From assembly GCA_001599815.1 (NCBI GenBank), contig BCIA01000001.1, positions 5,352,978 to 5,416,977 of the forward strand: a stretch of 64,000 nt of DNA. Direction: 5' to 3'. This document shows, piece after piece, positions 11,728 through 23,111 of the stretch. Numbering within the stretch: the stretch's first letter is position 1; each line of letters begins with the position of its first letter. Origin of the DNA: Furcasterigmium furcatum (taxonomy: Eukaryota > Ascomycota > Sordariomycetes > Glomerellales > Plectosphaerellaceae). The notes beneath the pieces are model-generated. The model did not search any database, had not been told where the DNA came from, and saw only the letters and a list, made by a program, of their open reading frames with translations. The position numbers were made by a program, and so were the translations under genes.

Positions 11728-12277
11728 GGCTTCTGTCGGGCTTCACGGCGTGGGAGGGCGGCGATCAGAGCCCTCGGACGGCGGCCCTCCGGGGCGGCAT
11801 TGCAGATCAGCGAGTGGACGGCATGTCCACGAGGTGAGAACAAGGCGATTAGGTTCCTTGGCGACGATCTTGTCTCCGAACATATCGGAGCGTCGTCAGC
11901 CTCTCCGTGAAATCATGCACCACAATTTCAACGCCATCTGGATGCCAACGCGGGAGAGTTTCGTCACAACGCATCCACGCCTGCCTGGCACGTGCTTGTG
12001 ATTTACTCCTGGATGGGAATCAGTTGGAGACTGAGGTGGTATCGGCCCCCCCTGAATCTCCAACCCTGGCCCGGTAGTGAGAAAAGGGGCAAGACCCCAA
12101 CTTTAAGGTGCTGCTCCACTCATGCTACCCTCATTGGACAATGCATCGCGTCTTGCCCGCTGCGCGTCTTCTCGCGTCACCGCCAAACTGTCGACATTAA
12201 CTGGACCCTCACTGCGGCTCATCCCACTCCCTTGACACTGAATTCCCCCTCCAAACGACGTATCTGCCAGCTTCGTG
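11728..12277. other. Intergenic region before dUTPase
   Basis: These 550 bases separate two genes in the same direction. The right third is C/T-rich, as expected for a leader, and holds CGCGTC motifs (around 12148-12177) that are near, but not perfect, matches to the MCB core. No gene is seen. Confidence 0.45.
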
Positions 12278-12993
12278 ATGACAACTGCCGAATCGGTTAC
12301 TTCCCCCCCGACGTCTCCTCCCGCGAAGCGCGTCAAGACCGACCAGACTCCCCTCAGTCCCAACAGCACCACGTCCATCCCCAGTCACACCGTTGCGGCT
12401 CCGGCTGCCACCGAAGCTTCCAAGATGACGGCCGCCGTGCAAGTCCCTCGCCTTCTCGTGAAGAAGCTCTCTGATAAGGCCTGCCTGCCCACCCGCGGCT
12501 CGGCCTTTGCAGCCGGCTACGACGTCTACGCCGCCAAGGAGACCACTATCCCTGCCCGCGGCAAGGCGCTTGTCGACACCGATATTGCCATTTCGGTGCC
12601 GGCTGACACCTGTAAGATGCCTCGGACCTGCCTGCACCCTGCTGTGTCATACAGCCATGCCTCACAGTTTTCGACATGTTGAGCAGGACAATTTTGACTG
12701 AAACTGCCTCTATAGACGGCCGCATTGCCCCTCGCTCCGGTCTGGCCTCCAAGCACTTCATCGACACCGGGGCTGGTGTCATTGACGCCGACTACCGCGG
12801 CCAAGTCAAGGTCCTCCTCTTCAACCACTCCGACACCGACTTCCCCATCGCCGAGGGCGACCGCATTGCCCAGCTGATCCTCGAGCGCATCTACACCCCT
12901 GATGTCGTCGAGGTTGCCGAACTCGAGGAGAGCGTCCGCGGCGCCGGCGGCTTCGGCAGCACCGGCGGCATCGCTCTGGAGAAGCAGGCATAA
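12278..12993 (+). CDS. DUT1: dUTP diphosphatase (dUTPase)
   Basis: Two exons, 12278-12611 and 12716-12993, give 203 residues; the intron (GTAAGA..TATAG) is 104 bases and splits the Tyr codon of VPADTYGRIAPRSGLASK. All trimeric dUTPase motifs are present: AGYDVYAA (motif 1), GRIAPRSGLASK (motif 2), DTGAGVIDADYRG (motif 3, with the catalytic Asp), EGDRIAQLI (motif 4) and the C-terminal RGAGGFGSTGG P-loop-like motif 5. The enzyme converts dUTP to dUMP and pyrophosphate, keeping uracil out of DNA and feeding thymidylate synthesis. The first 50 residues are a Ser/Thr/Pro-rich extension with PPAKRVKTD, a possible nuclear signal. A GTG lies directly before the chosen ATG. It sits close to PCNA and RecQ, but on its own promoter. 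Confidence 0.97.
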
Positions 12994-13195
12994 GCTACAT
13001 GGGATACCTAGGATCCCACGGCGTCACGGAACGTATGGACAGGGTTGGGGCCCGAGCTCCCACGAAGGAGTATATATAGAGGGTCAATGAATTATGAATA
13101 TCACTTATGCATGAGCTCTATGGTCTTTCTTCTACTCGCGATGCAATGCTACCCTGGCCTCGTCGGTCGCCCGTCTATCGCCCTCGCCGGCAGTT
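12994..13195. other. Short convergent spacer
   Basis: Only about 200 bases separate the stop codons of dUTPase and pyridoxal kinase. Their 3' untranslated regions probably overlap or abut. Confidence 0.5.
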
Positions 13196-14462
13196 TCAGA
13201 TCTTCTTCGCCTTGTACTCCACCACCGGATCCCGCAGGCTCGCCAGGTTCCGCACAAGCTTCAGCTCCGCATTCTTACTCCGCGCCAGGTGCGCCTTCTT
13301 CTCATCCACGCCGTTGGCCGTGGCCGCCTGCTTCGCCGCCGCTGCCATGGACTCCGCCGTCTTGGCGAGGATTTCGTGCATGCTCGCGAGGACCATCTCA
13401 GCAGCGTTGACGAGGGGCAGGTCGAGCACGGGAACTTCGTCGCCGCTGAGCCAGGAGCGTTTGTGCCGCAGCTCGTCAGCCGTGTGGGCCTGTCCGAAAA
13501 CGGCCTGGCGCATGCGTACGGTCATGAGGGCGGCGAACATGTCGCCTGTGCCGCTGAAGTAGCAGTCAATGGCGGGGAAGACAATTTGGAAGAGGCGCGG
13601 CCGGCGGTCGGAGGTCATGGAGGATCCGACGACAGAGAGGTGACCGGCAGGCTGGTCGGGAAGGGATACAGATGTGATTACGACGTGGGGGATGTGGTAG
13701 CGCTCGTGAAGGGCTTGGATGGCGGACTTGAGAGAGGCCATGTCCACGATCTTGACGCCGGAGAGCAGTCTCGCACGATGTTAGTGCGGGGTATCTCAAA
13801 CGGAGTAACGGAGAGTCTTACTCGGCTTCGAACTGGTTCGGCAGGATGAGATCGGCGTACTCGATGAGGGATTGGTACGCTGGTACGACCTCCTCGGCTA
13901 CGTATAGCCTGCCGTTGTCACCCATCACGGGGTCGAGGACCCAGAAGAAGTTGCCGGGTGACGTATCGGCGTGGGACTTTTCTCGGAGTTGCTTGCCTAT
14001 GCTTCCTACCGCTGCGACGGCTTCGGCGTCGGGGATGTAGCCGGAGAGCATCATGTCAAAGTCGTCGAGGTAGGACTGTTTCAGTCCCTCGAAGAGGGCT
14101 GTGATCTCGTCGGCAGTGACCTTGCTTCCGGTCCATTGTTTGTAGCCGGTGTGGTTGCCTGTAAGCGTTAGGTGGGTGTTCCCCCTTGGAGACTCAGGGT
14201 ACATACTGAACTGAACCGTATTCAGTGCAGATACCTCACAGCCCATGGACTGCATGGTAAAGACAGCGATCTTGTTCCCGACATTTCTATGGACAATGGT
14301 CAGAAAATGCATAGATTCCGGGGATCATCACGGGACCCGGCTCACCCTGAGACAACCTGAAGAAATGTTAGAATATCCGGGCTTTTGTCGTAGTGGCAGG
14401 TCACTCACATGACTGGCAACGGCGAGCACCTTGGTCTCGGGGACCGGGAGCACGGGGGACAT
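13196..14462 (-). CDS. BUD16: Pyridoxal kinase
   Basis: Five exons, 14462-14409, 14356-14346, 14286-14207, 14158-13822 and 13769-13196, give 351 residues. The second exon is only 11 bases and completes the reading VLAVASHVVSGNVGNKIAVF, the conserved ribokinase-fold opening of pyridoxal kinases. Other landmarks are NTVQFSNHTGY (pyridoxal-contacting region), WVLDPVMGDNGRLYV (Mg/ATP region) and FSGTGDMFAALM, whose Asp is the catalytic base. The enzyme phosphorylates pyridoxal, pyridoxine and pyridoxamine in the vitamin B6 salvage pathway; cytosolic. The C-terminal part carries a fungal-type extension rich in Ala and Lys (AAAAKQAATANG, ending VEYKAKKI). The third and fourth introns use the donors GTATGT and GTAAGA. 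Family identity is secure; the 11-base exon is required by frame. Confidence 0.94.
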
Positions 14463-14917
14463 TTTGCGTCCTCCAGGATGGTTGATCCTGACGGGTGAGA
14501 CTCGTTGCAGCTAACTGGAGACTTGAGAAGGAGGTCCCAATATTTAAGTGTAGGTATAAGAGATAGGGTATAAATAAACTCAAGCCAAGGTCAAGGTCGA
14601 AAGTCTAGTTGGTGGAGGATAAAAGAAACTCTCGTTATCAATGTGAGATGGATGACTGACACCGGTGACTGTGACCCTCTTGAAGGATTTCCACACTAAG
14701 CCTGCTCCTGTGACGTCCATCCGGCCGGTACCTTCACTAGCAGTATCGACCCTGCCCCACCATTCGCCAGGGCCTGCCCCGCACTAAACCTAAAATGGCA
14801 ACGAAACCTCAGTCACGTGCGATATCATGTGGAATGGGACGACTCCGCTAACCGCCAACCTGCTCAACGTCCGGACCGGCAACCTCCCATCCATCAAACG
14901 ACAGCACAGCAGCAAAC
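14463..14917. promoter_or_regulatory. Divergent promoter region, pyridoxal kinase / eS30
   Basis: 455 bases between divergent starts. It contains AACCTAAA and a CACGTG at 14814-14819, 104 bases upstream of the eS30 ATG. No gene is seen. Confidence 0.5.
14814..14819. promoter_or_regulatory. CACGTG box upstream of eS30
   Basis: CACGTG within CAGTCACGTGC. It combines a Cbf1-type E-box with a near match to the CAGTCAC part of the yeast ribosomal-protein HomolD element. Functional binding is inference. Confidence 0.35.
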
Positions 14918-15241
14918 ATGGGCAAAGTTCACGGATCTCTCGCCCGCGCGGGCAAAGTCAAGTCTCAGACTCCTAAGGTAAGCTCTCTGGTGGTCTGAAA
15001 CCGAAGCATCGCGCCCTTTCGCAGGATGATTGTTTTAACCGCCACTCTCCAGGTCGAGAAGGCCGAAACGCCCAAGACGCCCAAGGGCCGCGCCCACAAG
15101 CGCGAGCAGTACACTCGTCGTTTCGTCAATGTTACCACCGCTCCTGGTGGCAAGCGCAAGGTAGGCCTAGGATGGCAGGGGTGGTGCGGACACACGGCTG
15201 ACATGGTGGACTTGCAGATGAACCCCAACCCCGGCTCGTAA
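14918..15241 (+). CDS. RPS30: 40S ribosomal protein eS30
   Basis: Three exons, 14918-14977, 15053-15160 and 15218-15241, give 63 residues starting MGKVHGSLARAGKVKSQTPK and ending GGKRKMNPNPGS. This is the full eS30 signature: very basic, conserved KVHGSLARAGKV opening, and KGRAHKREQYTRRFVNV core. As usual in fungi it is not fused to the ubiquitin-like FUBI domain found in animals. All splice junctions fall between codons (phase 0), and the last exon holds only seven codons plus stop. It is a component of the small subunit near the decoding and mRNA-entry region. High expression is expected. Confidence 0.97.
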
Positions 15242-15679
15242 GCTACGCGACCAGAGCCCGATGGGACGTTTTCGATGGCATTTCGGATGGCTTGAGAACT
15301 CTGGCGATAGATTAGGGCATGCGACTGCAGCGGACGGGCGAAAGAGTCCGGAGCGGCATAGATGGCGCGCGCACTTATACCCCACGGTGGCGCTGATTTC
15401 GAGCACAAAAGCATCGATCCGAATACACACGAGCACTGAAACGACATGGAATGCGACGCGCAGTTGTTGACAAAAGTTCTTCATTATCATTCAGTGAATC
15501 AATCCATTTTACCCCCGCCGTCTACCCTTGGACCCCGACACGCGAGTCCTCCATCTTGTCAGATGGAGACGATGATCCTGACTGCAAAATGACCTGTGGC
15601 CCGCTCGTTCCAAACCGTGATAATACCCAGCCAACGCCGGTCGTACGCATGTCCCTTCCAATCCCTCGCATTTTGTCGC
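15242..15679. other. Convergent spacer between eS30 and PCNA
   Basis: 438 bases with no gene, holding the two 3' untranslated regions. Confidence 0.5.
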
Positions 15680-16647
15680 TTACTCCTCGTCGCCAATCTA
15701 ACCACGTGTTAGTGCTTCCAAGTCAGACGGCCCTGGACAGGAGGATCATACCTTGGGGGCGAGGTAGAATCGCAGGTAGCTGTTGGAGGCGAGCTCGTAC
15801 TCGACAAGGAGGGGCACCTCGTTAGAGAGCTGAATGTTGACGCGTTTCGACAGGTTCTGAGCCTTGCAGAAGTTGATGAGGTACTTGAGGGAGAAGGTCA
15901 GGGCAACAGGCTCAGTCAGGTCAATGTCAACATCGAGCTCGGGCTTGTCAGGGTTGCTGGTGGATCGCAGGGTCACGGAGCCGTTGCCGATGTCGCCATT
16001 GCAGGAAAACTTGACACCGTCCTTGCTCGCATCAATGGTGACTGGGAATCTTCAGATTAGCATGCCGGTGATCCGTGGCGAATCGTTTGATAAAGACGTA
16101 CCGGACTCGCTCATGGCGCCCAGATCGGTGCAGATGCGCTTGAACTCAGCCGAGGGCATCTTGATCGTCGCCGCATACTCCGTCTCGGGGATACCCAGGT
16201 GCTCTTGGTCAATGTCCATGAGCTTAAGATCGTACTCGCCGAGACGATCCTGATCGGCGCTCTCAAACTTGAGGTTGAGGCTGTCGGGGGCATCCTCGGC
16301 CTTGAGCGTAAGCTCGTCATCGGGCAAGGCAGTGCGCAGAACCTTAGTCAGGGAGGTAAGGTTGAGGCCGAGCGCAATGTTCCGGTCGCAGCGGTAGGGA
16401 GCGAAGGCCTCGGCCTTCAGAAGCATGGACACGAGGGCAACATGCGAGTTGTCCATAGCCTGAAGGGCAAGGCCGGAGTCATTGCAATCGAAGTTGCAGT
16501 CCTGGACGAGATCCTTGATGGCATCGACAACCTGGAGGCAGAGAGCGTCAGAAAGTCGTTCGAAATAGATTATTGAGGACGATTGGGATAAGCACTGGTC
16601 CTCACCTTCTTCAGAAGGTCGGCCTGACCGAGTCTGGCTTCCAACAT
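15680..16647 (-). CDS. POL30: Proliferating cell nuclear antigen (sliding clamp)
   Basis: Four exons, 16647-16606, 16531-16102, 16041-15752 and 15697-15680, give 259 residues. The start MLEARLGQADLLKKVVDAIKD and the end FYLAPKIGDEE are classic PCNA; the last exon encodes only IGDEE. The central DNA-facing helix FDCNDSGLALQAMDNSHVAL, the interdomain region LGIPETEYAATIKMPS and the LAPK tail are all in place, and length matches the family (258-262). PCNA forms a homotrimeric ring tethering polymerase delta, FEN1, ligase, MutS/MutL proteins and others through PIP motifs. It acts in the nucleus in replication and repair. It is divergent from the RecQ helicase gene, and the intervening region carries an ACGCGT box. 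The 14-codon first exon is conserved in reading, so this start is secure. Confidence 0.98.
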
Positions 16648-17577
16648 CTCTGCAATGCTGGTTAGAAGAAAACGCGGGGTAGGGGTCGGTGAGGATCTTG
16701 CGCACTGGCTGGCTGTGTAGGAGACGGGTTGCGAGAGGTAGAAAGACTGGAAATTGAACTACAAGACTTTCAAGTCGTGCTGCAGTCGTGTGGAATAATG
16801 CGTGTGGGTTGTTGGTTGAGGAGAGGTGTGGTGGGCAAAGTTGGAGTGCGGAAGTCGACGAGGGGAACACTTAAAGCGGTGGACGCGGTAGCAACGCGAC
16901 TGGGCTCAGTTTAATGGGCAGACGCGTCAGGTCGCCAGGGGCTAAACTAGCGTAGCTGTTAGGTAAGCACCCCTCTGCCTGTCAGTGGACAACTCGAGCA
17001 TGGAACAAAATGACAATGTCCTCAGTTATCATCGGAGCAGCAACGATTTCCACCTGACTCTGGTTGCTAGTAGTCTGAATACTGTATATCTCACATGAAA
17101 TGGCTCGGGTATTGGGGCAGTTGCATGCTGCAGTTGCTGTTTTCAGTTCCTTCCAGGTCCTCCAAGTGATTCATTCAGGTATACTGGCCCTTTGGCTGGC
17201 TTCCAGTCCCATAGGCGCGGAAGGAACCATCCAGCTGGTTGTTGTTATAAAAGAGCAGTAAATTAGAGCCTTCGCATCCATGGATCGCTCCAAAACAAAG
17301 CATCTCATGAGACTCCCCTCGATGATCTGCCCTTCACCATCCCACCTGGAACGCCAAGTCACGTGAACGCGGGAACCACTTCCTTCATTTGGAGAAGTGC
17401 CAGGCACCACCAACTCAACGGCCAGTCGCGTCCATGTTGCCCCACCGACGCGACTTGGGTGTCGACCTCGACTTCGGCACTTCACGTCAGTGGCAGACCT
17501 CCAACAACGCTGCTGCGATATTCAGGCCCAGACTTTCCGATGAAGCCCCGCAGCAGTCCGGATGTTGCTTGCCAGCT
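16648..17577. promoter_or_regulatory. Divergent promoter region, PCNA / RecQ
   Basis: About 930 bases, or 786 if RecQ starts at 17434. An ACGCGT box lies at 16922-16927, 275 bases upstream of the PCNA ATG. A CACGTG lies at 17360-17365 close to the RecQ start. No other gene is seen. Confidence 0.5.
16922..16927. promoter_or_regulatory. ACGCGT (MCB-like) box between PCNA and RecQ
   Basis: Perfect ACGCGT with partial ACGCG copies about 25-40 bases to its left (GGACGCGG, CAACGCGA). In yeasts this element gives G1/S transcription of POL30 and other replication genes. Its placement between PCNA and a RecQ helicase suits shared S-phase control, which is inference. Confidence 0.45.
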
Positions 17578-20500
17578 ATGACGCGGAATAATCTAGGAGA
17601 ACACATCTCCTGGTTAACTCGCGACGCCGTCCCAAAACCACCAGACCTCAACTTCCCGCGGACTCCAGATGAGTCGAATGTCACCTGGTCTCCAAACGAG
17701 CCCGACAGCCTCCCAAAACGTCATCCCTCTGCAGAAAACCTAGTGGCTGGAGTTGATGGTCAGGTCCGGTCACACGTCACATCCACCAGTGCTTCTGTCT
17801 CGGCCAGCAACATCGTCAAACATCCCGAAAGCTCTGTGGACGATTCAGATATGGGGGGGTTGCTTGCCTCGGCCAAGAGGTCGAAGAAGTCTTCCCTTGC
17901 TATCAAGCAGTCTCCATCGCTGACTCCTCCGACCACCACGAGCACTACCGGAACCCTTCAGAAAGCGTATGCTGCTCAGCTGCAGCAGCGAGAAGGTGCG
18001 TCTTCTTCGGGCAAGATCCGTATATATACCCAAGCTTACCAGTTTACAGCTACCAGGAAACCACAGCAACCTCAAGCCAATGTGCCTCCCTCAAGCCAGC
18101 AACGATCGAAGGTCCGGTCCACGCCCGATCTCCTTGATTCCGAAGACAACTTCTCCGACATCATGGATTTAACAGGGGACGATTCTGGCCCAGCATCAGA
18201 CAACAAGTCTTACGACGAGGATGAAAGAGTCTGGGCGGAACTCCACGACACAACGACGCACCCACCCTCAAGCCGTGGACGCAAAAGAAAGAGCGCAGAG
18301 GTGTCGATTGATAACGGCTTCGAATCGGACGAATATCCTGACATCTACAAGATGCTGGGAACACCTGCCCCCGCAAGCGGCAAGAACCCGTCCAAGTCGT
18401 CAACTTGCCTCGGTAGCCTGAGGCCTATCAAAAGCCGGCAAACCGACCGGGACTGTACCATCCCTTCATCTGTTGCTCCGAGCCAGAAGTCATATCGCCT
18501 AACAAATGATGGGGAACAACCTGGCACTCCTCGAAGAGCGCTGACGTCCTTGACGAACGAGCTTGGCCGTACCCCGAGTAAAGCCCTGGAGATTAGTTCT
18601 TCTCCCACCATCGATGGGTCGCCAAAAGTATCATCTCCACTCGCACGCATCAACACCCGGCTAGCAGCAGCTCCGACCCGTGACCGTGGTGTGGCCCGGA
18701 TTATCCAGGATTCTGATGACGAGATGGAGGATGAGTTCATGACACCACCAAGCGTCATGGCCAGACCTTTGGAATCGACTGAGACAGCCGTCACTGCACC
18801 TTCCATTCCCAGTGCCCCTGATCCCACGTGCCATGTGGAGGATGAGAACCCACCACCACGCCTCACGAGTGTGGCGAACGAGGCTTTGGCCATGGGAACA
18901 ATCTCGGCCTCACTCCCGGAAAGCTCTGCTTCGGTCCTTCCTTCCTCAATTCCTGTGTCCGCCGAAGTCTTGGCCCGATTTCTGAGCTGCCCCACAGCGT
19001 TGGAGTCTCGGAGGAAGATACTTGATGCTCAAGTCGTTCAGAATCGAGACCAATTCAATCAAGCATTGCGGGAAGGTTGGTCCAGAGAGGCGCGGGAGAA
19101 TGTGAAAAGAGCCAGGCCGCCCATTGTCAAACAACAGGATGCCCTTGGTCGCCTCACAAACTCAATGGCTCAGCACCGGTCTATGGCCGAGGAGCGAGAC
19201 GCGCTCGCTCTGAAAGTGACCGAGGCATACGATCAGGATCTCGACACCGAGGAATCGGAAATCCGCTTGGACGCATTGTCTGATCAAATTAGATCTTTGG
19301 AACAGACATTGCTCCCACTCTTGTCTGCATCGGGAATCGACGACGCGTTTCTGGACGATCATGAACGACAACTTGCATCTGAGCACGTCATCGCCAGCAC
19401 ACAGCCAAATCACACCTCTTCCCAGCAAGGTCTTCGGGATAGCACCTCATCAACCGGGACACAGATCATCGAGCAGACGCAGTTCCCGCCAGTCTCCCAA
19501 CTCGATCAGCCAAGATGCCCTTCTCCGCCCATGTTCCCAAGAGGCCAGGCGACTCATCTGACCGAGGCGCGAGGACGAGGGCTCCAGAGCCTTTCCGAAG
19601 CGTCCTCGGGTGTCGAAGACACTGATTACCCCTCGCCTCATGGCCCCGACCCTGCTCCGGCTTTCACGTACCGAAGTCCGTCCAAGCCAAATAACCGACG
19701 AGCGGCTGATCTGTTCAGCGACGATTTCTGCGAAGACGAGGATATGCTCGCTTTTGCAGAGAGCTACGACCAATATCAGTCTTCGTCCGTTGAAGCACCC
19801 AACCGCCCGGCTCTCACCACAACCTCTGGTAACGCTGCCCGCCCTACCAAGGACACAGTCGTTGCGACGAAAACGCGGGAGCCCTCTTCCACCAAATTGA
19901 CCATTCCGCCCGAGCTGATGAAACACCCCTGGTCCGGAGAAGTCAGGAAAGCGCTCAAGGAACGATTCAGAATGACGGGTTTCAGGACAAATCAGCTTGA
20001 AGCCATCAACGCCACCCTTGCTGGCGAAGATGCATTTGTTCTCATGCCCACCGGCGGAGGAAAGTCTCTGTGTTATCAACTGCCCGCCGTTGTTCGGGGA
20101 GGGAAAACCAAGGGAGTTACCATTGTCGTCTCCCCTCTCATCAGCTTGATGCAGGATCAAGTCGACCACCTGAAGAGGTTGAACATTAAAGCGGAAGCTT
20201 TCAACAGCGAAGCCTCTGCTGACGAGAGAAATCGCATCAAGGAATCACTGGGACATCCGAACCCTGAACTGTACCTTCAGCTCCTCTACGTCAGCCCGGA
20301 AATGATCGAGTCCAGCAACCAGTTTGGAAGGCTCATGGCGAGCCTATACCAGAGGAAAAGGCTGGCTCGCATCGTGATCGACGAGGCTCACTGTTTGAGT
20401 CAATGGGGACACGACTTCCGCCCCAGTTACAAGGAGCTGGGGCAACTCCGGGTTAATTACCCTGACGTTCCTATCATTGCCTTGACTGCGACGGCAACCA

Positions 20501-22664
20501 AAAACGTCATCAGCGACGTGAAGCACAATCTGAACATGCGTGGCGGCTCGCTCTTCTCGCAGAGTTTCAACCGACCGAATCTCACATATCAGATTCACCG
20601 GAGAGAGACTGGTGCGATCGCAACCGTTGCCGGTCTTATTCGTCAGAAGTATTCGGGCATGAGCGGCATCATCTACGCTCTCTCTCGCAATGAAACGGAG
20701 AGACTGGCGAAGAAGCTCCGGGACGACTACAACATCTCGGCACGCTATTATCATGCCGGGATGGACGCGAAGGATAAGACGCAAGTTCAACGACAATGGC
20801 AAAATGATGATGTCAAAGTCGTCGTCGCGACCATTGCTTTCGGTATGGGGATCGACAAGCCTGATGTGCGCTTTGTCATTCACTACACGATGCCCAAATC
20901 TTTGGAGGGCTATTACCAGGAGACTGGACGAGCTGGTCGCGATGGCCAACCATCCGATTGCATATTGTTCTTCAATCAGGGCGATGCGGTCATGTTGAGA
21001 AAGATGATAGATGGCGATCAAGCGGGCGACCGGGACCAAAAGGCACTGCAGAAGACCTTGGTGAACCGAGTCGCAGAGTTCTGCGAAGAGCTTCAGGAAT
21101 GTCGACGGGTTGCTGTACTGAGATACTTCGGCGAAGACTTTGACGCTGCTCAGTGTCACAAGACTTGCGACAACTGCCAGAGCGGTACCCGTGTCGAGCA
21201 ACAAGACTTCAGCAGCTACGCGTCCGCTGCCATTCGGGCCATTCAGGCACATGACAAAATGACACTCATCCAGTGCGTCGACTATCTGATGGGCAAACGC
21301 TCCAAGGGCATGGACAACGATGGGACCGACACTTTCGGCTTCGCCAAAAATCAGATTCAACGGCGGGAACTCGACCGAATCATCACCCAACTTGTCAAAG
21401 AAAAAGGGTTGGAGGAGAAGCAAAAGTTTCAGAAGAAGCAGAGAAGGTCCATTACGTACCTTCATGTGAGTTATCCCCATTAGCCCACGACATTGTGATA
21501 TGAAGCTTACCTTGGCAGGCCACTCTCAAGTCAGCTAATTTCCTCGACGGCCGGCTGAAACTCATGATGTCGGTTCAAGTTGCTGGTAAGGCCAGACAAC
21601 TAGCGGTATCAAAACCCACGAAGGGTGGAAACGCGAGACACAAGCCGGCAGAAGATGATGCGGAGGAAGAGTGGGCGGCCCCAGCTCGCCCGCCGCCCTC
21701 TACCAATGTATCTTCTCCTGCTCGTGCCAGGGCAAAGAAGAAGCACAAAACCAAAGCGCCGCTGCCTGTCTATGCCGAGAGCGACGACGAGGAAGCCAAC
21801 GCTGATGATGACCCCGGTCGAGATCCTGATGACGACTCTGATGATGGCTTCGAGCCTCTGCCTTTACAAGGAAATCGCAAGGGGCTTCAAAAAGCCGGGC
21901 CTCGGATCTCCCAGGACGATCGTCTGGCCAATCTGGACCCTCTTCACAAAGATATTGTCCACGAGTTCGTTGAAGCAGCGAAGCAGGTGGAAGAAAGAGT
22001 GCGAAACGAGGGGCGACTGCGCAGGCCAATCTTTACGGAAACAGCGCTTCGGGAGATGGCACTGGGCTGGACGACCACTATCGGGAAGATGGAGAAGATT
22101 CCTGACGTTGACGTGGAGAAGGTTCGAAAGTTCGGCAAGAAGTTCTTGCCACTGCTTCAACGATTTCATACCGACTTCCTGGAGATCATGGGCCGAAAAC
22201 CTGTTGAGACGGAATCGATAGCGGATCCGATCACCATCAGCGATGATGAGGTCGACGATGATGACGGCATCCATGATCTTGACGAGGATGATGATGGCGA
22301 AGAGTCAAAGTACTTTGGCGGATCGCTCGATCATCTGTCGTCACCGGTCGTTTCTGAAGTGCCCGCTCCGCAAGCTGGGGGTTTCCGTGGTGGTGGCTTT
22401 CGTCGGACTGGATCTAGCTCTGGCGGCCAAAACGGCAGGGCTGGGGGGAAGAAATCAACATACCCCCGCAAGGCGTCCGGGGGGTTCTCAAAACGAGGCG
22501 GGCGGAAAAGCTCGGCTGGCGTCACCAAGCGTAAGGGACCTGGGGTGGGCAAACGGGGCGGCGGCTCTGGCTCAGCTGGTGGCAGCACGGCGATGATCTC
22601 CAGCTTCATGCACAATGGGAGCAAGAAGGGCGGGAGCGGCCTGGTCGGCATGATGCCGATGTAG
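17578..22664 (+). CDS. SGS1: RecQ family DNA helicase, Sgs1/BLM/QDE-3 type
   Basis: Two exons, 17578-21465 and 21519-22664, give 1677 residues; the 53-base intron is GTGAGT..GCAG. The chosen start gives MTRNNLGEHISWLTRD; an in-frame ATG at 17434 would add 48 residues. Residues 1 to about 780 are disordered, acidic and Ser/Pro-rich with short coiled coils, as in Sgs1/BLM. The helicase core has MPTGGGKS (Walker A) near 823 and DEAHCLSQWGHDFRP near 935, then motif VI around YYQETGRAGRDG. A RecQ zinc region (CHKTCDNCQ) lies near 1193-1203, followed by a winged helix. An HRDC domain spans about 1433-1520 and the tail is Gly/Arg/Lys-rich. It is a 3'-5' helicase that dissolves recombination intermediates with Top3-Rmi1. 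The Neurospora relative QDE-3 also acts in RNA silencing (quelling), so a silencing role is possible. Confidence 0.95.
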
Positions 22665-23111
22665 CCATGGGCAACTGGTCATGACGGCGGCGAGGAAGGG
22701 GGGGGGGGAGGTCATTGCAGCATTTCACGGCCGGCCTCAGGAGGGCGTTACCTTGGTGACTTTTTGCATGGTTGAGGCGCACGCATTTTAGCATTTACAC
22801 TGCGAGCGGTACCGAGCGAGCTAGCCGCACAACGATGGTGATGAATATAGACATCTGATGAACACCAAGACGAAGCGCGAGGCCGGGTTTCACGTGTGTT
22901 CAGGTCAACATGCATCTTCACAAACTCCCCCTTTCGTGTACACCGATATGGGCAATTGAATCTAGAGAGGTCATACCAAAACAGGGTATATTCACGGGGA
23001 CGGTGGTCCCTCCCTGCGTCCGACGAAGGATATGCAAACCGGGACTCCGACTCACTTTTGTACTTACTCCTCTCCTCGCAACACCGCCGTAACTATACGG
23101 GGGGCATCTAT
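22665..23111. other. Convergent spacer between RecQ and Nop14
   Basis: 447 bases with no gene; it contains a G-run near 22699-22710 shortly after the RecQ stop and a CACGTG at about 22891. Confidence 0.5.

Noticed and set aside
20344..21480. 378-codon open frame opposite the RecQ helicase core
   Set aside because: Antisense of the most conserved helicase region; composition is explained by the codon bias of the sense strand.
13196..22664. A dedicated DNA-replication gene cluster
   Set aside because: dUTPase, PCNA and RecQ are neighbours, but pyridoxal kinase and eS30 lie among them on separate promoters; chance proximity is the simplest explanation without synteny data.
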